Assembly (NCBI RefSeq): GCF_000158195.2
Contig: NZ_GL987994.1
Coordinates: forward strand, 492,343 to 556,342
Reading direction: 5' to 3'
From: Fusobacterium mortiferum ATCC 9817
GTDB lineage: Bacteria; Fusobacteriota; Fusobacteriia; Fusobacteriales; Fusobacteriaceae
DNA: 64,000 nucleotides
Shown: piece by piece, positions 7,884 through 17,859 of the stretch
How the letters are laid out: each line of letters starts with the position of its first letter
How positions within the stretch are numbered: position 1 is the first letter of the stretch
Program-made: the position numbers and the translations under genes
The notes under the pieces: generated by a model
Told to the model about the DNA's origin: nothing
Seen by the model: the letters and a program-made list of their open reading frames with translations, nothing else
Databases searched by the model: none

Positions 7884-9548
7884 GTGAAAACTGATATTCA
7901 AATAGCTCAAGAGGCAAAAATAGTAAATATTTTAGAAATAGCAAAGAAGGTAGGACTTACCGAAGATGATATTGAACAATATGGAAAATATAAAGCAAAA
8001 GTCAACCTAGATGTGCTAAAAAGATTAGAAGATAAAAAAGATGGTAAACTAGTATTGGTAACGGCTATCACACCAACTCCAGCTGGAGAGGGAAAATCAA
8101 CAGTTACAGTAGGACTTACTCAAGCTTTAAATAAATTAGGAAAATCTTCAGTAGCTGCTTTAAGAGAACCATCTCTTGGACCTGTATTTGGAATGAAAGG
8201 TGGAGCTACTGGTGGAGGATATGCACAAGTAATTCCTATGGAAGATATAAATTTACATTTTACTGGAGATTTACATGCAATAGGAGTAGCTCACAACTTA
8301 ATAGCTGCTTGTATTGATAATCATATTAATTCAGGAAATTTACTAAATATAGATGTTACAAAAATCTCTTGGAAAAGAGTAGTAGATATGAATGATAGAG
8401 CATTAAGAGAGGTAGTTATTGGACTTGGTGGAAAAGCTAATGGAATACCTAGAGAGTCATCTTTCCAAATAACAGTAGCTTCTGAGATAATGGCAGCTCT
8501 ATGTTTAGCAAATTCACTTATGGATTTAAAAGATAAGATTAGAAGTATGGTATTTGGATATTCAAGAGATGGAAAAGCTCTTACAGTAGGAGATTTAAAA
8601 ATAGAGGGAGCTGTAACTGCATTATTAAAAGAGGCTTTAAAACCAAACCTTGTTCAAACTTTAGAAAATACTCCAGTATTTATCCATGGAGGACCATTTG
8701 CTAATATAGCTCATGGATGTAACTCAATCTTAGCTACAAAATTAGCATTAAAACTTTCTGATTATGCTATAACAGAGGCTGGATTTGCTGCTGACTTAGG
8801 GGCAGAAAAATTCTTAGATATAAAATGTAGAAAAGGAAATCTAAGACCTAACTGTGTAGTAATAGTAGCAACAGTAAGAGCTCTAAAACATCATGGTGGA
8901 GCTAAGGAATTATCAGAAGAGAGCTTAGAAGCATTAGAAAAAGGAATAGCTAACTTAGATAAACATATAGAGAATATGAAAAAATATAACTTACCAGTTG
9001 TGGTAGCAATCAATAGATTTGTAAGCGACACTGAAAGAGAACTTGAATTTATTGAAAAGCACTGTAAAGAGTTAGATGTACCAGTTGCTCTATGTGAGGT
9101 ATGGGCAAAAGGTGGAGAGGGAGGAATAGCTCTTGCTAAAGAGGTAATGGCTCAATTAGAAAAAGAGACTGATAACTATACACCACTTTACTCATTATAT
9201 TTAAGTATAAAAGAGAAAATAGAAACAATAGCAAAAGAGATATATGGAGCTGATGGAGTAGAGTTTAGCTCTGGAGCTAAGAAGATGTTAAAGACAATAG
9301 ATGAGCTAGGATATGGGAACTTACCAGTTTGTATGTCTAAAACTCAAAAATCTTTATCAGATAATGCGTCATTAATAGGTAGACCAACAGGATTTACTGT
9401 AACAATAAATGAACTAAGAATATCAGCAGGAGCAGGATTTATAGTAGCTATGGCTGGGGATATAATAGATATGCCAGGACTACCTAAAAAACCAGCAGCT
9501 GAGTTGATAGATATAGATGAGAATGGAAAGATAGAAGGATTATTCTAA
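7884..9548 (+). CDS. fhs: Formate-tetrahydrofolate ligase
   Basis: A 554-residue cytoplasmic enzyme that makes 10-formyl-THF from formate, THF and ATP. It supplies the one-carbon units used by PurN and PurH encoded downstream. The P-loop-like ATP site [14 protein letters not shown] is near residues 62-75. Other family motifs are [20 protein letters not shown] (about 92-111), HFTGDLHAI, and the C-terminal [15 protein letters not shown]. Length is standard. Translation starts at GTG 7884 after an AAGGAGGG site. First enzyme gene after the purine riboswitch and terminator. Confidence 0.96.
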   Translation: MKTDIQIAQEAKIVNILEIAKKVGLTEDDIEQYGKYKAKVNLDVLKRLEDKKDGKLVLVTAITPTPAGEGKSTVTVGLTQALNKLGKSSVAALREPSLGPVFGMKGGATGGGYAQVIPMEDINLHFTGDLHAIGVAHNLIAACIDNHINSGNLLNIDVTKISWKRVVDMNDRALREVVIGLGGKANGIPRESSFQITVASEIMAALCLANSLMDLKDKIRSMVFGYSRDGKALTVGDLKIEGAVTALLKEALKPNLVQTLENTPVFIHGGPFANIAHGCNSILATKLALKLSDYAITEAGFAADLGAEKFLDIKCRKGNLRPNCVVIVATVRALKHHGGAKELSEESLEALEKGIANLDKHIENMKKYNLPVVVAINRFVSDTERELEFIEKHCKELDVPVALCEVWAKGGEGGIALAKEVMAQLEKETDNYTPLYSLYLSIKEKIETIAKEIYGADGVEFSSGAKKMLKTIDELGYGNLPVCMSKTQKSLSDNASLIGRPTGFTVTINELRISAGAGFIVAMAGDIIDMPGLPKKPAAELIDIDENGKIEGLF

Positions 9549-9584
9549 TAAAAAAATCTATGTTAAAATTTTTCAGGAGGAGAA

Positions 9585-12500
9585 ATGAATTACCGTATTT
9601 TTGTAGAAAAGAAATCAGGATTTGATTTAGATGCTAAAAGACTTGAGAATGAATTAAGAGAGAGTCTTCAATTAAAGGGGCTAGAAAAAGTAAGGTTACT
9701 AAACTGCTATGATGTCTTTGGAATAGATAGTGAAGAGTTAGCAAAGGCTAAAAAGCTTATATTCTCAGAGATAGTAACAGATAGAGTAACTGAAGAGTTA
9801 GACAGTAAAGGGGCAAAATACTTTGCTGTAGAATTTTTACCAGGGCAGTTTGACCAAAGAGCTGACTCAGCTATGCAATGTTTAAATCTAATCTCTGATA
9901 AAAACCAAAATGTAGTAGTAACAAGTGGAAAAGTTATAATCTTAGAGGGAGATATATCGGAAGAGGAGCTAAACAAAGTAAAAAATTATTATATCAACCC
10001 TGTGGAGATGAGAGAGAAAACTCTTGAAAAATTAGAGATAGAAGAGGGAGAGTTAGCTCAAGAAGTTCCTGTATTTGAAGGATTTATTACATATGGAGCT
10101 GAGGAGTTAGAAAAATTTAGAAAAGAGCTTGGACTAGCTATGACATTTGCTGATATAGCCTTTGTACAAGAGTATTTTAGAGATACGGAAAAAAGAAATC
10201 CAACTGAAACAGAGATAAAAGTATTAGACACTTATTGGTCTGACCATTGTAGACATACAACATTTGAAACTAGAATAAAAAATATTGTTTTCCCAAAATC
10301 AGCTTTTGGAGAAACATTACAAAAAGCTTTTGAAAACTATTTGGGAGCAAGAAAATTTGTACATCAAGAAAGACTTGAGAAAAAATATATATCTCTAATG
10401 GATATGGCAACAATCTGTGGAAAAGAGATGAGAAAAACTGGTAAGCTAGATGACTTAGAGGTATCTGATGAGATAAATGCTTGCTCAGTATATATAGATG
10501 TAGATGTAGATGGGAAAATAGAAAAGTGGCTATTGATGTTTAAAAACGAAACTCACAACCACCCTACTGAGATAGAGCCATTTGGAGGAGCTTCTACTTG
10601 TTTAGGAGGGGCAATAAGAGACCCATTATCAGGAAGGTCTTATGTATATCAAGCTATTAGGGTAACAGGTTCTGGTAACCCACTAGAAAAATTAGAGGAT
10701 ACTTTACAAGGAAAATTACCTCAAAAGAAAATAACAACAGGAGCAGCAGCAGGATACTCATCTTATGGAAACCAAATCGGACTTACTACTGGGCATGTAG
10801 CTGAAATCTATCACGATGGATATAAGGCTAAGAGAATGGAAGTAGGAGCAGTAGTTGGAGCTGTACCAGCTGATTGGGTAAGAAGAGAGAATGCTTCTAA
10901 AGGAGATATAGTTGTACTACTTGGAGGAAAAACAGGAAGAGATGGTTGTGGAGGAGCAACTGGTTCTTCTAAAGAGCATACAGATGATTCCTTAAGACTT
11001 TGTGGAGCAGAGGTACAAAAAGGAAATGCTCCAGAGGAGAGAAAAATCCAAAGATTATTTAGAAATCCAGAGGTTACAAGACTTGTTAAAAAATGTAATG
11101 ACTTTGGAGCTGGAGGGGTATCAGTAGCAATAGGAGAGTTAGCTCCTGGACTAGATATCAACTTAGATGTAGTTCCTACTAAATATTTAGGACTTAGTGG
11201 AACAGAGCTAGCTATCTCTGAATCACAAGAGAGAATGGCAGTAGTAATAGAGGCTAAAGATAGAGATAAATTTATAGAATTAGCAAATAGAGAGAACTTA
11301 TTAGCAACAGTTGTAGCAGTGGTTACTGACACAAATAGACTTGTGCTAAGTTGGAAAGGGAAGAAGATAGTAGATATCTCAAGAGAGTTTTTAGATACTA
11401 ACGGAGTGACTCAAGAGACAGAGGTAGAAGTAGAGAATATCTCTTATGAAGAGAGCCCTCTTACAAAAGTAGCTTACGAAGGAGAGAATTTGGAAGCTAA
11501 GTGGTACAATATGTTATCATCTTTAAATGTAGCTTCTCAAAAGGGACTTATGGAGATATTTGACTCTACAATAGGAGCTACTACAGTACTTATGCCATTT
11601 GGTGGAAAATATCAAATGACTCCAACAGATGTAAGTATACAAAAATTACCATTACTTAAAGGGGAAACAGATACAGCTTCTGCTATCACTTGGGGATATA
11701 ACCCAGTATTATCATCTTGGTCACAATTCCATGGTGGAGCTTATGCAGTAGTTGAATCATTAGCAAAATTAGTAAGTGTGGGAGTAGATTATAAGAGAGT
11801 AAGACTTTCATTCCAAGAATACTTCCAAAAACTTGGACAAAATCCTAAAAATTGGGGTAAACCTTTCTCAGCTTTATTAGGAACAATAGAGATGCAAAGA
11901 GCTTTTGAAATACCAGCTATTGGAGGAAAGGACTCTATGAGTGGAACATTTAATGATATTCACGTTCCACCTACACTAATATCTTTTGCTGTATCTCCAG
12001 TAAAAGCTAGTGTAGTAATATCTCCAGAGTTTAAAAAGGCTGGAAATAAAATCTACTTAGTAAAACACCATATGTTAGAAAACTATATGCCTAATGTGGA
12101 AGAGTTAAAAGAAAACTTTGAATATGTACATGAAAATATAGTTAATGGAAATATAGTATCAGCTATGACATTAAAAACTGGTGGTATAGCTGAAGCAGTA
12201 AGTAAGATGACATTTGGAAACAGAGTAGGAGCTAAGATATCTAATCTTGGAGATGAGTTATTCAAGTTAGGATATGGAACATTTATAGTGGAGTCAAATG
12301 TAGAACTTACTGGTAAAAATGTAGAATTATTAGGAGAAACAATCTCTGAATACAAAGTAATAGTAGGAGATATTGAGATAGATATGACTGTTGGAGAGAA
12401 GGTATGGTTAGATAAACTATTCCCAGTTTTCCCTCATAAAACAGTAGAAAAAGTTGAAAAATATATCTGGACTCCTTATACTACTAAAAATATAGTAGTA

Positions 12501-13313
12501 TGCAAAAATAAGATAGCTAAACCAAGAGTATTAGTACCAGCTTTCCCAGGAACAAACTGTGAATATGATTCAGCTAGAGTATTTGAAAAAGCTGGAGCAG
12601 AATCAAATATATTAGTATTTAGAAACCTAACTCAAGAGTATATCAATGACTCAATAGAAAAGATGGTAAAAGAGATAAATAGCTCTCAAATCCTAATGTT
12701 CCCAGGAGGATTCAGTGCTGGAGATGAGCCAGATGGTTCTGGTAAATTTATAGCAACAGTACTTACTAACCCTAAAGTAGCAGAAGCTATCCATAAGTTC
12801 TTAGAGAGAGATGGACTTATATTAGGAATTTGTAATGGATTCCAAGCTCTTATCAAATCTGGGTTACTTCCTTATGGAGAGATAGGAAAGATTACTGAAG
12901 ATTCACCAACTCTTACATTCAATAAAATTGGTAGACATATATCTCAAATGGTAAAAACTAAAGTAACTTCTAATAAGTCACCTTGGCTTGCTGGAATAGA
13001 AATAGGTTCAGAGTTTGAAATAGCAGTGTCACATGGAGAGGGAAGATTCTTTGCTAGTGATGAGGTAATTAAAAAGCTATTTGAAAATGGACAAGTGGCA
13101 ACTCAATATGTCAACTTAGAGGGAGAACCAACTAATGAGTTTAGATTCAACCCTAATGGTTCAAGCTTTGCTATTGAAGGAATTACTTCGCCAGATGGAA
13201 GAGTATTTGGTAAGATGGGACATACAGAAAGATATGGAAACAATGTATTTAAAAATATAATTGGAAATAAAGAGCAAAAAATATTTGAAAATGGAGTAAA
13301 ATATTTCAAATAA
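9585..13313 (+). CDS. purL: Phosphoribosylformylglycinamidine synthase, large single-chain form
   Basis: A 1,242-residue enzyme converting FGAR to FGAM with glutamine and ATP. This is the fused large PurL, so separate purQ and purS are not needed. The N-terminal PurS-like region covers about 1-150. The FGAM synthetase core follows, with HCRHTTFETRI near 220-230, NHPTEIEPFGGASTCLGG near 328-345, a GGKDSMSGTF motif near 785, and a C-terminal class I glutamine amidotransferase from about 985. The amidotransferase nucleophile is Cys1083 in GICNGFQ, and FPGGFSAGDE marks its oxyanion region. An AGGAGG site precedes the ATG. It sits in the operon after fhs. Confidence 0.97.
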   Translation: MNYRIFVEKKSGFDLDAKRLENELRESLQLKGLEKVRLLNCYDVFGIDSEELAKAKKLIFSEIVTDRVTEELDSKGAKYFAVEFLPGQFDQRADSAMQCLNLISDKNQNVVVTSGKVIILEGDISEEELNKVKNYYINPVEMREKTLEKLEIEEGELAQEVPVFEGFITYGAEELEKFRKELGLAMTFADIAFVQEYFRDTEKRNPTETEIKVLDTYWSDHCRHTTFETRIKNIVFPKSAFGETLQKAFENYLGARKFVHQERLEKKYISLMDMATICGKEMRKTGKLDDLEVSDEINACSVYIDVDVDGKIEKWLLMFKNETHNHPTEIEPFGGASTCLGGAIRDPLSGRSYVYQAIRVTGSGNPLEKLEDTLQGKLPQKKITTGAAAGYSSYGNQIGLTTGHVAEIYHDGYKAKRMEVGAVVGAVPADWVRRENASKGDIVVLLGGKTGRDGCGGATGSSKEHTDDSLRLCGAEVQKGNAPEERKIQRLFRNPEVTRLVKKCNDFGAGGVSVAIGELAPGLDINLDVVPTKYLGLSGTELAISESQERMAVVIEAKDRDKFIELANRENLLATVVAVVTDTNRLVLSWKGKKIVDISREFLDTNGVTQETEVEVENISYEESPLTKVAYEGENLEAKWYNMLSSLNVASQKGLMEIFDSTIGATTVLMPFGGKYQMTPTDVSIQKLPLLKGETDTASAITWGYNPVLSSWSQFHGGAYAVVESLAKLVSVGVDYKRVRLSFQEYFQKLGQNPKNWGKPFSALLGTIEMQRAFEIPAIGGKDSMSGTFNDIHVPPTLISFAVSPVKASVVISPEFKKAGNKIYLVKHHMLENYMPNVEELKENFEYVHENIVNGNIVSAMTLKTGGIAEAVSKMTFGNRVGAKISNLGDELFKLGYGTFIVESNVELTGKNVELLGETISEYKVIVGDIEIDMTVGEKVWLDKLFPVFPHKTVEKVEKYIWTPYTTKNIVVCKNKIAKPRVLVPAFPGTNCEYDSARVFEKAGAESNILVFRNLTQEYINDSIEKMVKEINSSQILMFPGGFSAGDEPDGSGKFIATVLTNPKVAEAIHKFLERDGLILGICNGFQALIKSGLLPYGEIGKITEDSPTLTFNKIGRHISQMVKTKVTSNKSPWLAGIEIGSEFEIAVSHGEGRFFASDEVIKKLFENGQVATQYVNLEGEPTNEFRFNPNGSSFAIEGITSPDGRVFGKMGHTERYGNNVFKNIIGNKEQKIFENGVKYFK

Positions 13314-13326
13314 TTTAGGAGGACAA

Positions 13327-13806
13327 ATGAAAGTAGCTATTATTTTCGGAAGTAAATCAGATACAGAGAAGATGAGAGGAGCAGCTAACTGCTTAAAAGA
13401 GTTTGGAATAGAGTATTCAGCTCATGTACTTTCAGCTCATAGAGTACCTGAAAAATTAGAAGAAACATTAGAAAAATTAGAGGTAGAAGGTTATGATGTA
13501 ATTATAGCTGGAGCTGGGCTTGCAGCTCATTTACCTGGAGTTATAGCTTCAAAAACTACACTACCAGTAATAGGAGTACCTATTGAGGCAGCTTTCAACG
13601 GAATGGACGCATTATTATCAATAGTACAGATGCCTAAATCAATTCCAGTTGCAACTGTTGGAGTAAATAACTCATACAACGCAGGAATGTTAGCTGTACA
13701 AATGCTTTCATTAAAATCTCCAGAACTAAAAGAGAAATTAAGAAACTTCAGAAAAGATATGAAAGCTAAGTTTATAGCTGATAATGAATCAGGAGTAGAA
13801 CTATAA
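13327..13806 (+). CDS. purE: PurE carboxylase (AIR to CAIR step), possibly class II
   Basis: A 159-residue PurE family protein. Motifs are FGSKSDTEKM (about 7-16), the SAHRVPE segment (about 40) and AGLAAHLPGVIASKT (about 66-80). Class I PurE (mutase) needs PurK to make N5-CAIR, whereas class II PurE carboxylates AIR directly. No purK lies anywhere in this otherwise near-complete pur cluster, so the class II reaction is a reasonable inference, but purK could be elsewhere. The gene starts 13 bases after purL with an AGGAGG site. A palindromic repeat follows before purC. Confidence 0.93.
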   Translation: MKVAIIFGSKSDTEKMRGAANCLKEFGIEYSAHVLSAHRVPEKLEETLEKLEVEGYDVIIAGAGLAAHLPGVIASKTTLPVIGVPIEAAFNGMDALLSIVQMPKSIPVATVGVNNSYNAGMLAVQMLSLKSPELKEKLRNFRKDMKAKFIADNESGVEL

Positions 13807-13820
13807 GATAAATTATAATA

Positions 13821-14070
13821 TTGAAAACTTAAAGAGTTGCGTAAATTACGTAAAGAAGTTAGAGGTATAAAATTCAAGAATAACTTTCGTTCAAAGAATA
13901 AAGAGCAAGTATGGCTCAGCTCATTAAAAACACAAGGGTTAAGCCTTTGGCTTATTGTGTTTTTGGGCATTCGCTTTCACTGACTTGCTCTAATATTCTC
14001 CTCAATCTTCGTTATTCTTGATTTTAATCAAGAGATTTTCTATGAAGTTACAGATAATAGAAGTTTTCAA
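13821..14070 (+). repeat. 250-bp nested palindromic repeat between purE and purC
   Basis: The 330-base gap between purE and purC holds one nested inverted-repeat element. Ends are perfect 10-base inverted repeats TTGAAAACTT/AAGTTTTCAA. Inside are TCAAGAATAAC/GTTATTCTTGA, AGAGCAAGT/ACTTGCTCT, AAAAACACAA/TTGTGTTTTT and TAAGCC/GGCTTA around a TTT loop. It has no convincing coding frame. A related element in the same orientation lies between purH and purD. It looks like a MITE-like or structured-RNA intergenic repeat. The remaining bases up to purC contain the purC ribosome site (AGGAGG) and little else. Confidence 0.8.
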
Positions 14071-14136
14071 ATTTAAATTTCAATAAAAAATAAAAATAAG
14101 GTATAAAATATTAAAAGTATCTCAGGAGGAATTAAA

Positions 14137-14850
14137 ATGTCAGTAGAAAAAAAAGATTTTATTTATGAAGGAAAAGCTAAACAAGTATATTCAACAACAG
14201 ATGAGAACTTAGTAATAATTCACTATAAAGATGATGCAACAGCAGGAAATGGAGCTAAAAAAGGAACAATAGTAAATAAAGGTGTAATGAACAACAAAAT
14301 AACAGCTATGTTATTCAGAATGTTAGAGAAAAATGGAATAAAAACTCACTTAGTAGATGTATTAAATGATAGAGATCAACTTTGTCAAAAAGTAAAAATA
14401 TTCCCATTAGAAGTAATAGTAAGAAACGTAATAGCTGGTTCAATGGCAGCAAGAGTTGGAATTCCAGAAGGAACTAAACCAACTAACACAATATTTGAAA
14501 TCTGCTATAAAAATGATGCTTATGGAGACCCATTAATCAATGACCACCATGCAGTTGCTTTAGGACTTTGTACTTATGAGGAGTTAGCAGAGATATATAG
14601 AATTACTGGTCAAATCAACAACCTATTAAAAGATGCTTTTGATAAAATTGGAATTACTTTAGTAGACTTCAAAATAGAATTTGGTAAAAATGCTGCAGGA
14701 GAAATCTTACTAGCTGATGAGATAACTCCAGATACTTGTAGATTATGGGATAAAGAAACAGGTAAAAAATTAGATAAGGATAGATTTAGAAGAGACCTTG
14801 GAGGAATAGAAGAGGCTTATATAGAAGTATTAAAGAGATTGGGGGCTTAA
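14137..14850 (+). CDS. purC: Phosphoribosylaminoimidazole-succinocarboxamide synthase
   Basis: A 237-residue SAICAR synthetase that joins CAIR and aspartate using ATP. Motifs are [11 protein letters not shown] at residues 10-20 (nucleotide-binding hairpin), the [14 protein letters not shown] region (about 88-101), and [14 protein letters not shown] near 188-201, the SAICAR signature with the catalytic Asp. Standard length, with an AGGAGG site. The stop TAA overlaps the purF ATG by one base. Confidence 0.97.
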   Translation: MSVEKKDFIYEGKAKQVYSTTDENLVIIHYKDDATAGNGAKKGTIVNKGVMNNKITAMLFRMLEKNGIKTHLVDVLNDRDQLCQKVKIFPLEVIVRNVIAGSMAARVGIPEGTKPTNTIFEICYKNDAYGDPLINDHHAVALGLCTYEELAEIYRITGQINNLLKDAFDKIGITLVDFKIEFGKNAAGEILLADEITPDTCRLWDKETGKKLDKDRFRRDLGGIEEAYIEVLKRLGA

Positions 14851-16250
14851 TGATGAACTGCACAGAAATTCTAATGGCTAAAGATAAAATGGAAGAGGAG
14901 TGTGGAGTATTCGGAATATATTCAAAAGAGGTAAATGAAGTAGCACAAATAACTTACTACGGATTATATGCTCTTCAACATAGAGGTCAAGAGAGTGCGG
15001 GAATATCTGTTTCTAATTTTGGAGAGATAGTAACTTATAAAGGAATGGGACTTACTGCAGATGTATTTACACCAGAAACTTTAAATAATCTTGTTGGAAA
15101 TGCTGCAATAGGACATGTGAGATACTCTACAACAGGGGCGAGCAAATTAGAAAATGCTCAGCCTCTTGAGAGTAGATATAAATTAGGACAAATAGCAGTA
15201 GCTCACAATGGAAATTTAACTAATGCAAAGATAATAAGAGAGTTATTAGAAGATGCTGGTTCTACTTTTAATACTTCAATAGACTCAGAAGTTATCATCA
15301 AAATGATAGCAAGAAAAGCTAATGGAAATGTTGAAGATGCTATAAGAAGTACAGTAGGAGCTATAAAAGGAGCTTATGCATTAGTAATCTTAGCTGGAAA
15401 CAAATTGGTAGGAGTAAGAGACCCATATGGAATAAGACCACTTTGCTTAGGTATAAATGAAAATGGAGATTATATTTTAGCTTCTGAATCTTGTGCCATT
15501 GATGCTGTGGGAGGAACTCTAATTAGAGATGTATTACCAGGAGAGATGGTAATAATAGATGAGAATGGAGTAAAATCTGTAAAATATTCAGAAAATAATA
15601 AAAAAGCACCTTGCTCATTTGAACACATATACTTTGCTAGACCTGATAGTGTAATAGATGGATTAAATGTATATGAGTCTAGGGTAGAGGCTGGAAGATT
15701 ACTTGCTAAACAGATGAAAGTAGAGGCAGATGTAGTAATAGGTGTACCAGATTCTGGAATACCAGCAGCTATCGGTTTTGCTGAAGCTAGTGGAATACCT
15801 TATGCAATAGGGCTAGTAAAAAATAAATATATAGGAAGAACATTTATAAAACCTACTCAAGCTTTGAGAGAGCAAGCTGTAATGGTAAAATTAAATCCAT
15901 TAAAAGTAAATCTTGAAGGAAAAAGAGTAGTAATAATTGATGACTCACTAGTAAGAGGAACAACAAGTAAGATTTTAATAGAGATAATCAGAAGGGCAGG
16001 AGCTAAGGAAGTGCATTTCCGTTCAGCTTCTCCAGCTGTAAAACACTCTTGTTACTTTGGAATAGATACAGCTCATAGAGAGGAGTTAATAGCAGCTAGA
16101 TTATCAGTAGAAGAGATAAGAAAAGAGATAAATGCAGATACATTAGATTATCTATCAATGGAAAATATGTTAAAATCCCTAAAGGGTTGTGATTACTGTG
16201 TAGGTTGTTTCAATGGAGAGTATCCAGTAGATACACCAACAGAAGAGTAA
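14850..16250 (+). CDS. purF: Amidophosphoribosyltransferase
   Basis: A 466-residue enzyme that starts purine synthesis by converting PRPP and glutamine to phosphoribosylamine. The N-terminal Ntn glutaminase nucleophile is Cys18 in EEECGVFGIY, which implies removal of a 17-residue propeptide if the ATG at 14850 is used (downstream ATGs are also possible). Further motifs are ALQHRGQESAGIS, GHVRYSTTGAS, YGIRPL, and the PRPP loop VVIIDDSLVRGTTS near residue 355. C-terminal cysteines (CDYCVGC) could be ligands of the Fe-S cluster found in the B. subtilis-type enzyme. Start overlaps purC. Confidence 0.96.
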   Translation: MMNCTEILMAKDKMEEECGVFGIYSKEVNEVAQITYYGLYALQHRGQESAGISVSNFGEIVTYKGMGLTADVFTPETLNNLVGNAAIGHVRYSTTGASKLENAQPLESRYKLGQIAVAHNGNLTNAKIIRELLEDAGSTFNTSIDSEVIIKMIARKANGNVEDAIRSTVGAIKGAYALVILAGNKLVGVRDPYGIRPLCLGINENGDYILASESCAIDAVGGTLIRDVLPGEMVIIDENGVKSVKYSENNKKAPCSFEHIYFARPDSVIDGLNVYESRVEAGRLLAKQMKVEADVVIGVPDSGIPAAIGFAEASGIPYAIGLVKNKYIGRTFIKPTQALREQAVMVKLNPLKVNLEGKRVVIIDDSLVRGTTSKILIEIIRRAGAKEVHFRSASPAVKHSCYFGIDTAHREELIAARLSVEEIRKEINADTLDYLSMENMLKSLKGCDYCVGCFNGEYPVDTPTEE

Positions 16251-16277
16251 AAAATAATTTAAATTTTGGAGGAAAAA

Positions 16278-17279
16278 ATGGCAATTTCATATAAAGAAGC
16301 TGGAGTAGATAAAGAGGAAGGATACAGAGCAGTAGAGCTTATGAAGAAAGCTGTTGCTAAGACAATGAATAGCAACGTATTAAATGGACTTGGAAGTTTT
16401 GGAGCTATGTATGAGTTAGGAAAATATGAAAATCCTGTATTAGTTTCTGGAACTGATGGAGTAGGAACAAAATTAGAGATAGCTCTTACTACAAAAAAAT
16501 ATGACACGGTAGGAATAGATGCTGTTGCTATGTGTGTAAATGATGTACTTTGCCACGGAGCAAAACCAATATTCTTTTTAGATTATCTAGCTTGTGGAAA
16601 ATTAGATGCTGAAGTAGCAGCTGAATTAGTTTCTGGAGTAGCTGAAGGTTGTTATCAAGCTGGAGCTGCCCTTATAGGTGGAGAAACAGCAGAAATGCCA
16701 GGATTCTACAAAGTAGGAGATTATGATATAGCTGGTTTCTGTGTAGGAGCAGTAGAAAAATCTAAAATAGTAAATGGAAGTACAACTTCTGAAGGAGATA
16801 TCTTAATAGCTATACCATCTTCTGGAGTACATAGTAATGGATTCTCATTAGTAAGAAAAGTAATAACTGACTATAATAAAGAGTACAATGGAAAACCAAT
16901 TAGTGAAACTCTTCTTACACCTACAAAAATATATGTAAAACCAGTTCTTGCTGTATTAGAAAAATATAATGTAAAAGGTATGGCTCATATAACTGGAGGA
17001 GGATTACCTGAGAACTTACCTAGAACAATAAGTGAAGGACATCAACCAGTTGTATTAAAAGAAAAATTAAGAGTATTAGATATATTTAAATATATTCAAA
17101 AAGAGGGGGATATCCCAGAAGATGAGATGTATGGAACATTCAATATGGGAGTAGGTTTTGTACTAGTAGTAGACCCTAAAGATAAAGATGGAGTAATAGA
17201 AGAGCTTGCTAAATATGGAGAAGAAGCTTTTGAAATAGGATATGTTCAAAAGGGAGAAAAGGGACTATGTTTAAAATAG
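16278..17279 (+). CDS. purM: Phosphoribosylformylglycinamidine cyclo-ligase (AIR synthetase)
   Basis: A 333-residue enzyme that closes FGAM to AIR with ATP. It begins ISYKEAGVD and carries LVSGTDGVGTKLEIA (about 57-71), VDAVAMCVNDVL-like IDAVAMCVNDVLCHGA, IGGETAEMPGFY (about 131) and the C-terminal THITGGGLPENLPR-like MAHITGGGLPENLPR. The ATG at 16278 is chosen because a GGAGG site (16268-16272) precedes it, while the in-frame TTG at 16266 lies inside that site. The end overlaps purN by 13 bases. Confidence 0.96.
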   Translation: MAISYKEAGVDKEEGYRAVELMKKAVAKTMNSNVLNGLGSFGAMYELGKYENPVLVSGTDGVGTKLEIALTTKKYDTVGIDAVAMCVNDVLCHGAKPIFFLDYLACGKLDAEVAAELVSGVAEGCYQAGAALIGGETAEMPGFYKVGDYDIAGFCVGAVEKSKIVNGSTTSEGDILIAIPSSGVHSNGFSLVRKVITDYNKEYNGKPISETLLTPTKIYVKPVLAVLEKYNVKGMAHITGGGLPENLPRTISEGHQPVVLKEKLRVLDIFKYIQKEGDIPEDEMYGTFNMGVGFVLVVDPKDKDGVIEELAKYGEEAFEIGYVQKGEKGLCLK

Positions 17280-17845
17280 GAGTTTTAGTTTCTGGTGGAG
17301 GAAGCAATCTTCAATCTATAATAGATAAATCTCAAAGTAGAGAGTTACAATGTAAAGTTGAAGTTGTAATTGGAGATAGAGAGTGCTATGGAGTAGAGAG
17401 AGCTAAGGAAGCTGGAATAGATGGATATACCTTAGATAGAAAAGTTTTAAAAAAAGAGCTATGTAGAGAGATAGATAAAATTGTTTCAGAAAGAGGAATT
17501 GATTTGATAGTTCTAGCTGGATTTTTATCTATCATTGATGAAGAGTTTGTAAATAAATGGAAGGGGAGAATAATCAATATTCACCCCTCTCTTCTTCCAA
17601 AATTTGGTGGTCCAGGAATGTATGGTATAAGGGTACATGAAGCTGTACTAAAAGCTGGAGAGCAAGAGAGTGGTTGTACAGTACACTATGTAGATACAGG
17701 AGTGGACAGTGGAGAGATAATAGCTCAAAAGAGAGTAAAGGTCTTAGAAGGAGATACTCCAGAGATTTTACAAAAGAGAGTATTAGTAGAAGAACATAAG
17801 CTTTTACCTGAATCTATTGCAAAAATTATATCAGAAAGAAGATAA
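17267..17845 (+). CDS. purN: Phosphoribosylglycinamide formyltransferase (10-formyl-THF dependent)
   Basis: A 192-residue GAR transformylase. The phosphate-binding [11 protein letters not shown] is at residues 9-19. The formyl-folate active site has the Asn-His-Asp triad in [18 protein letters not shown] (about 104-121) and in the [15 protein letters not shown] segment (about 144). It uses 10-formyl-THF made by the Fhs encoded at the start of the operon. Its start lies inside the end of purM. Confidence 0.95.
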   Translation: MFKIGVLVSGGGSNLQSIIDKSQSRELQCKVEVVIGDRECYGVERAKEAGIDGYTLDRKVLKKELCREIDKIVSERGIDLIVLAGFLSIIDEEFVNKWKGRIINIHPSLLPKFGGPGMYGIRVHEAVLKAGEQESGCTVHYVDTGVDSGEIIAQKRVKVLEGDTPEILQKRVLVEEHKLLPESIAKIISERR

Positions 17846-17859
17846 AGGAGTCTATTATA

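Noticed and set aside
10811-11332. 173-codon minus-strand ORF inside purL
   Set aside because: Shadow of purL; low-complexity Ser/Thr/Leu translation, no ribosome site.
13527-13970. 147-codon minus-strand ORF over purE and the repeat
   Set aside because: Half is antisense to purE and half lies in a palindromic repeat.
13821-14070. CRISPR array or insertion sequence in the purE-purC gap
   Set aside because: No regular repeat-spacer pattern and no transposase frame; nested inverted repeats only.
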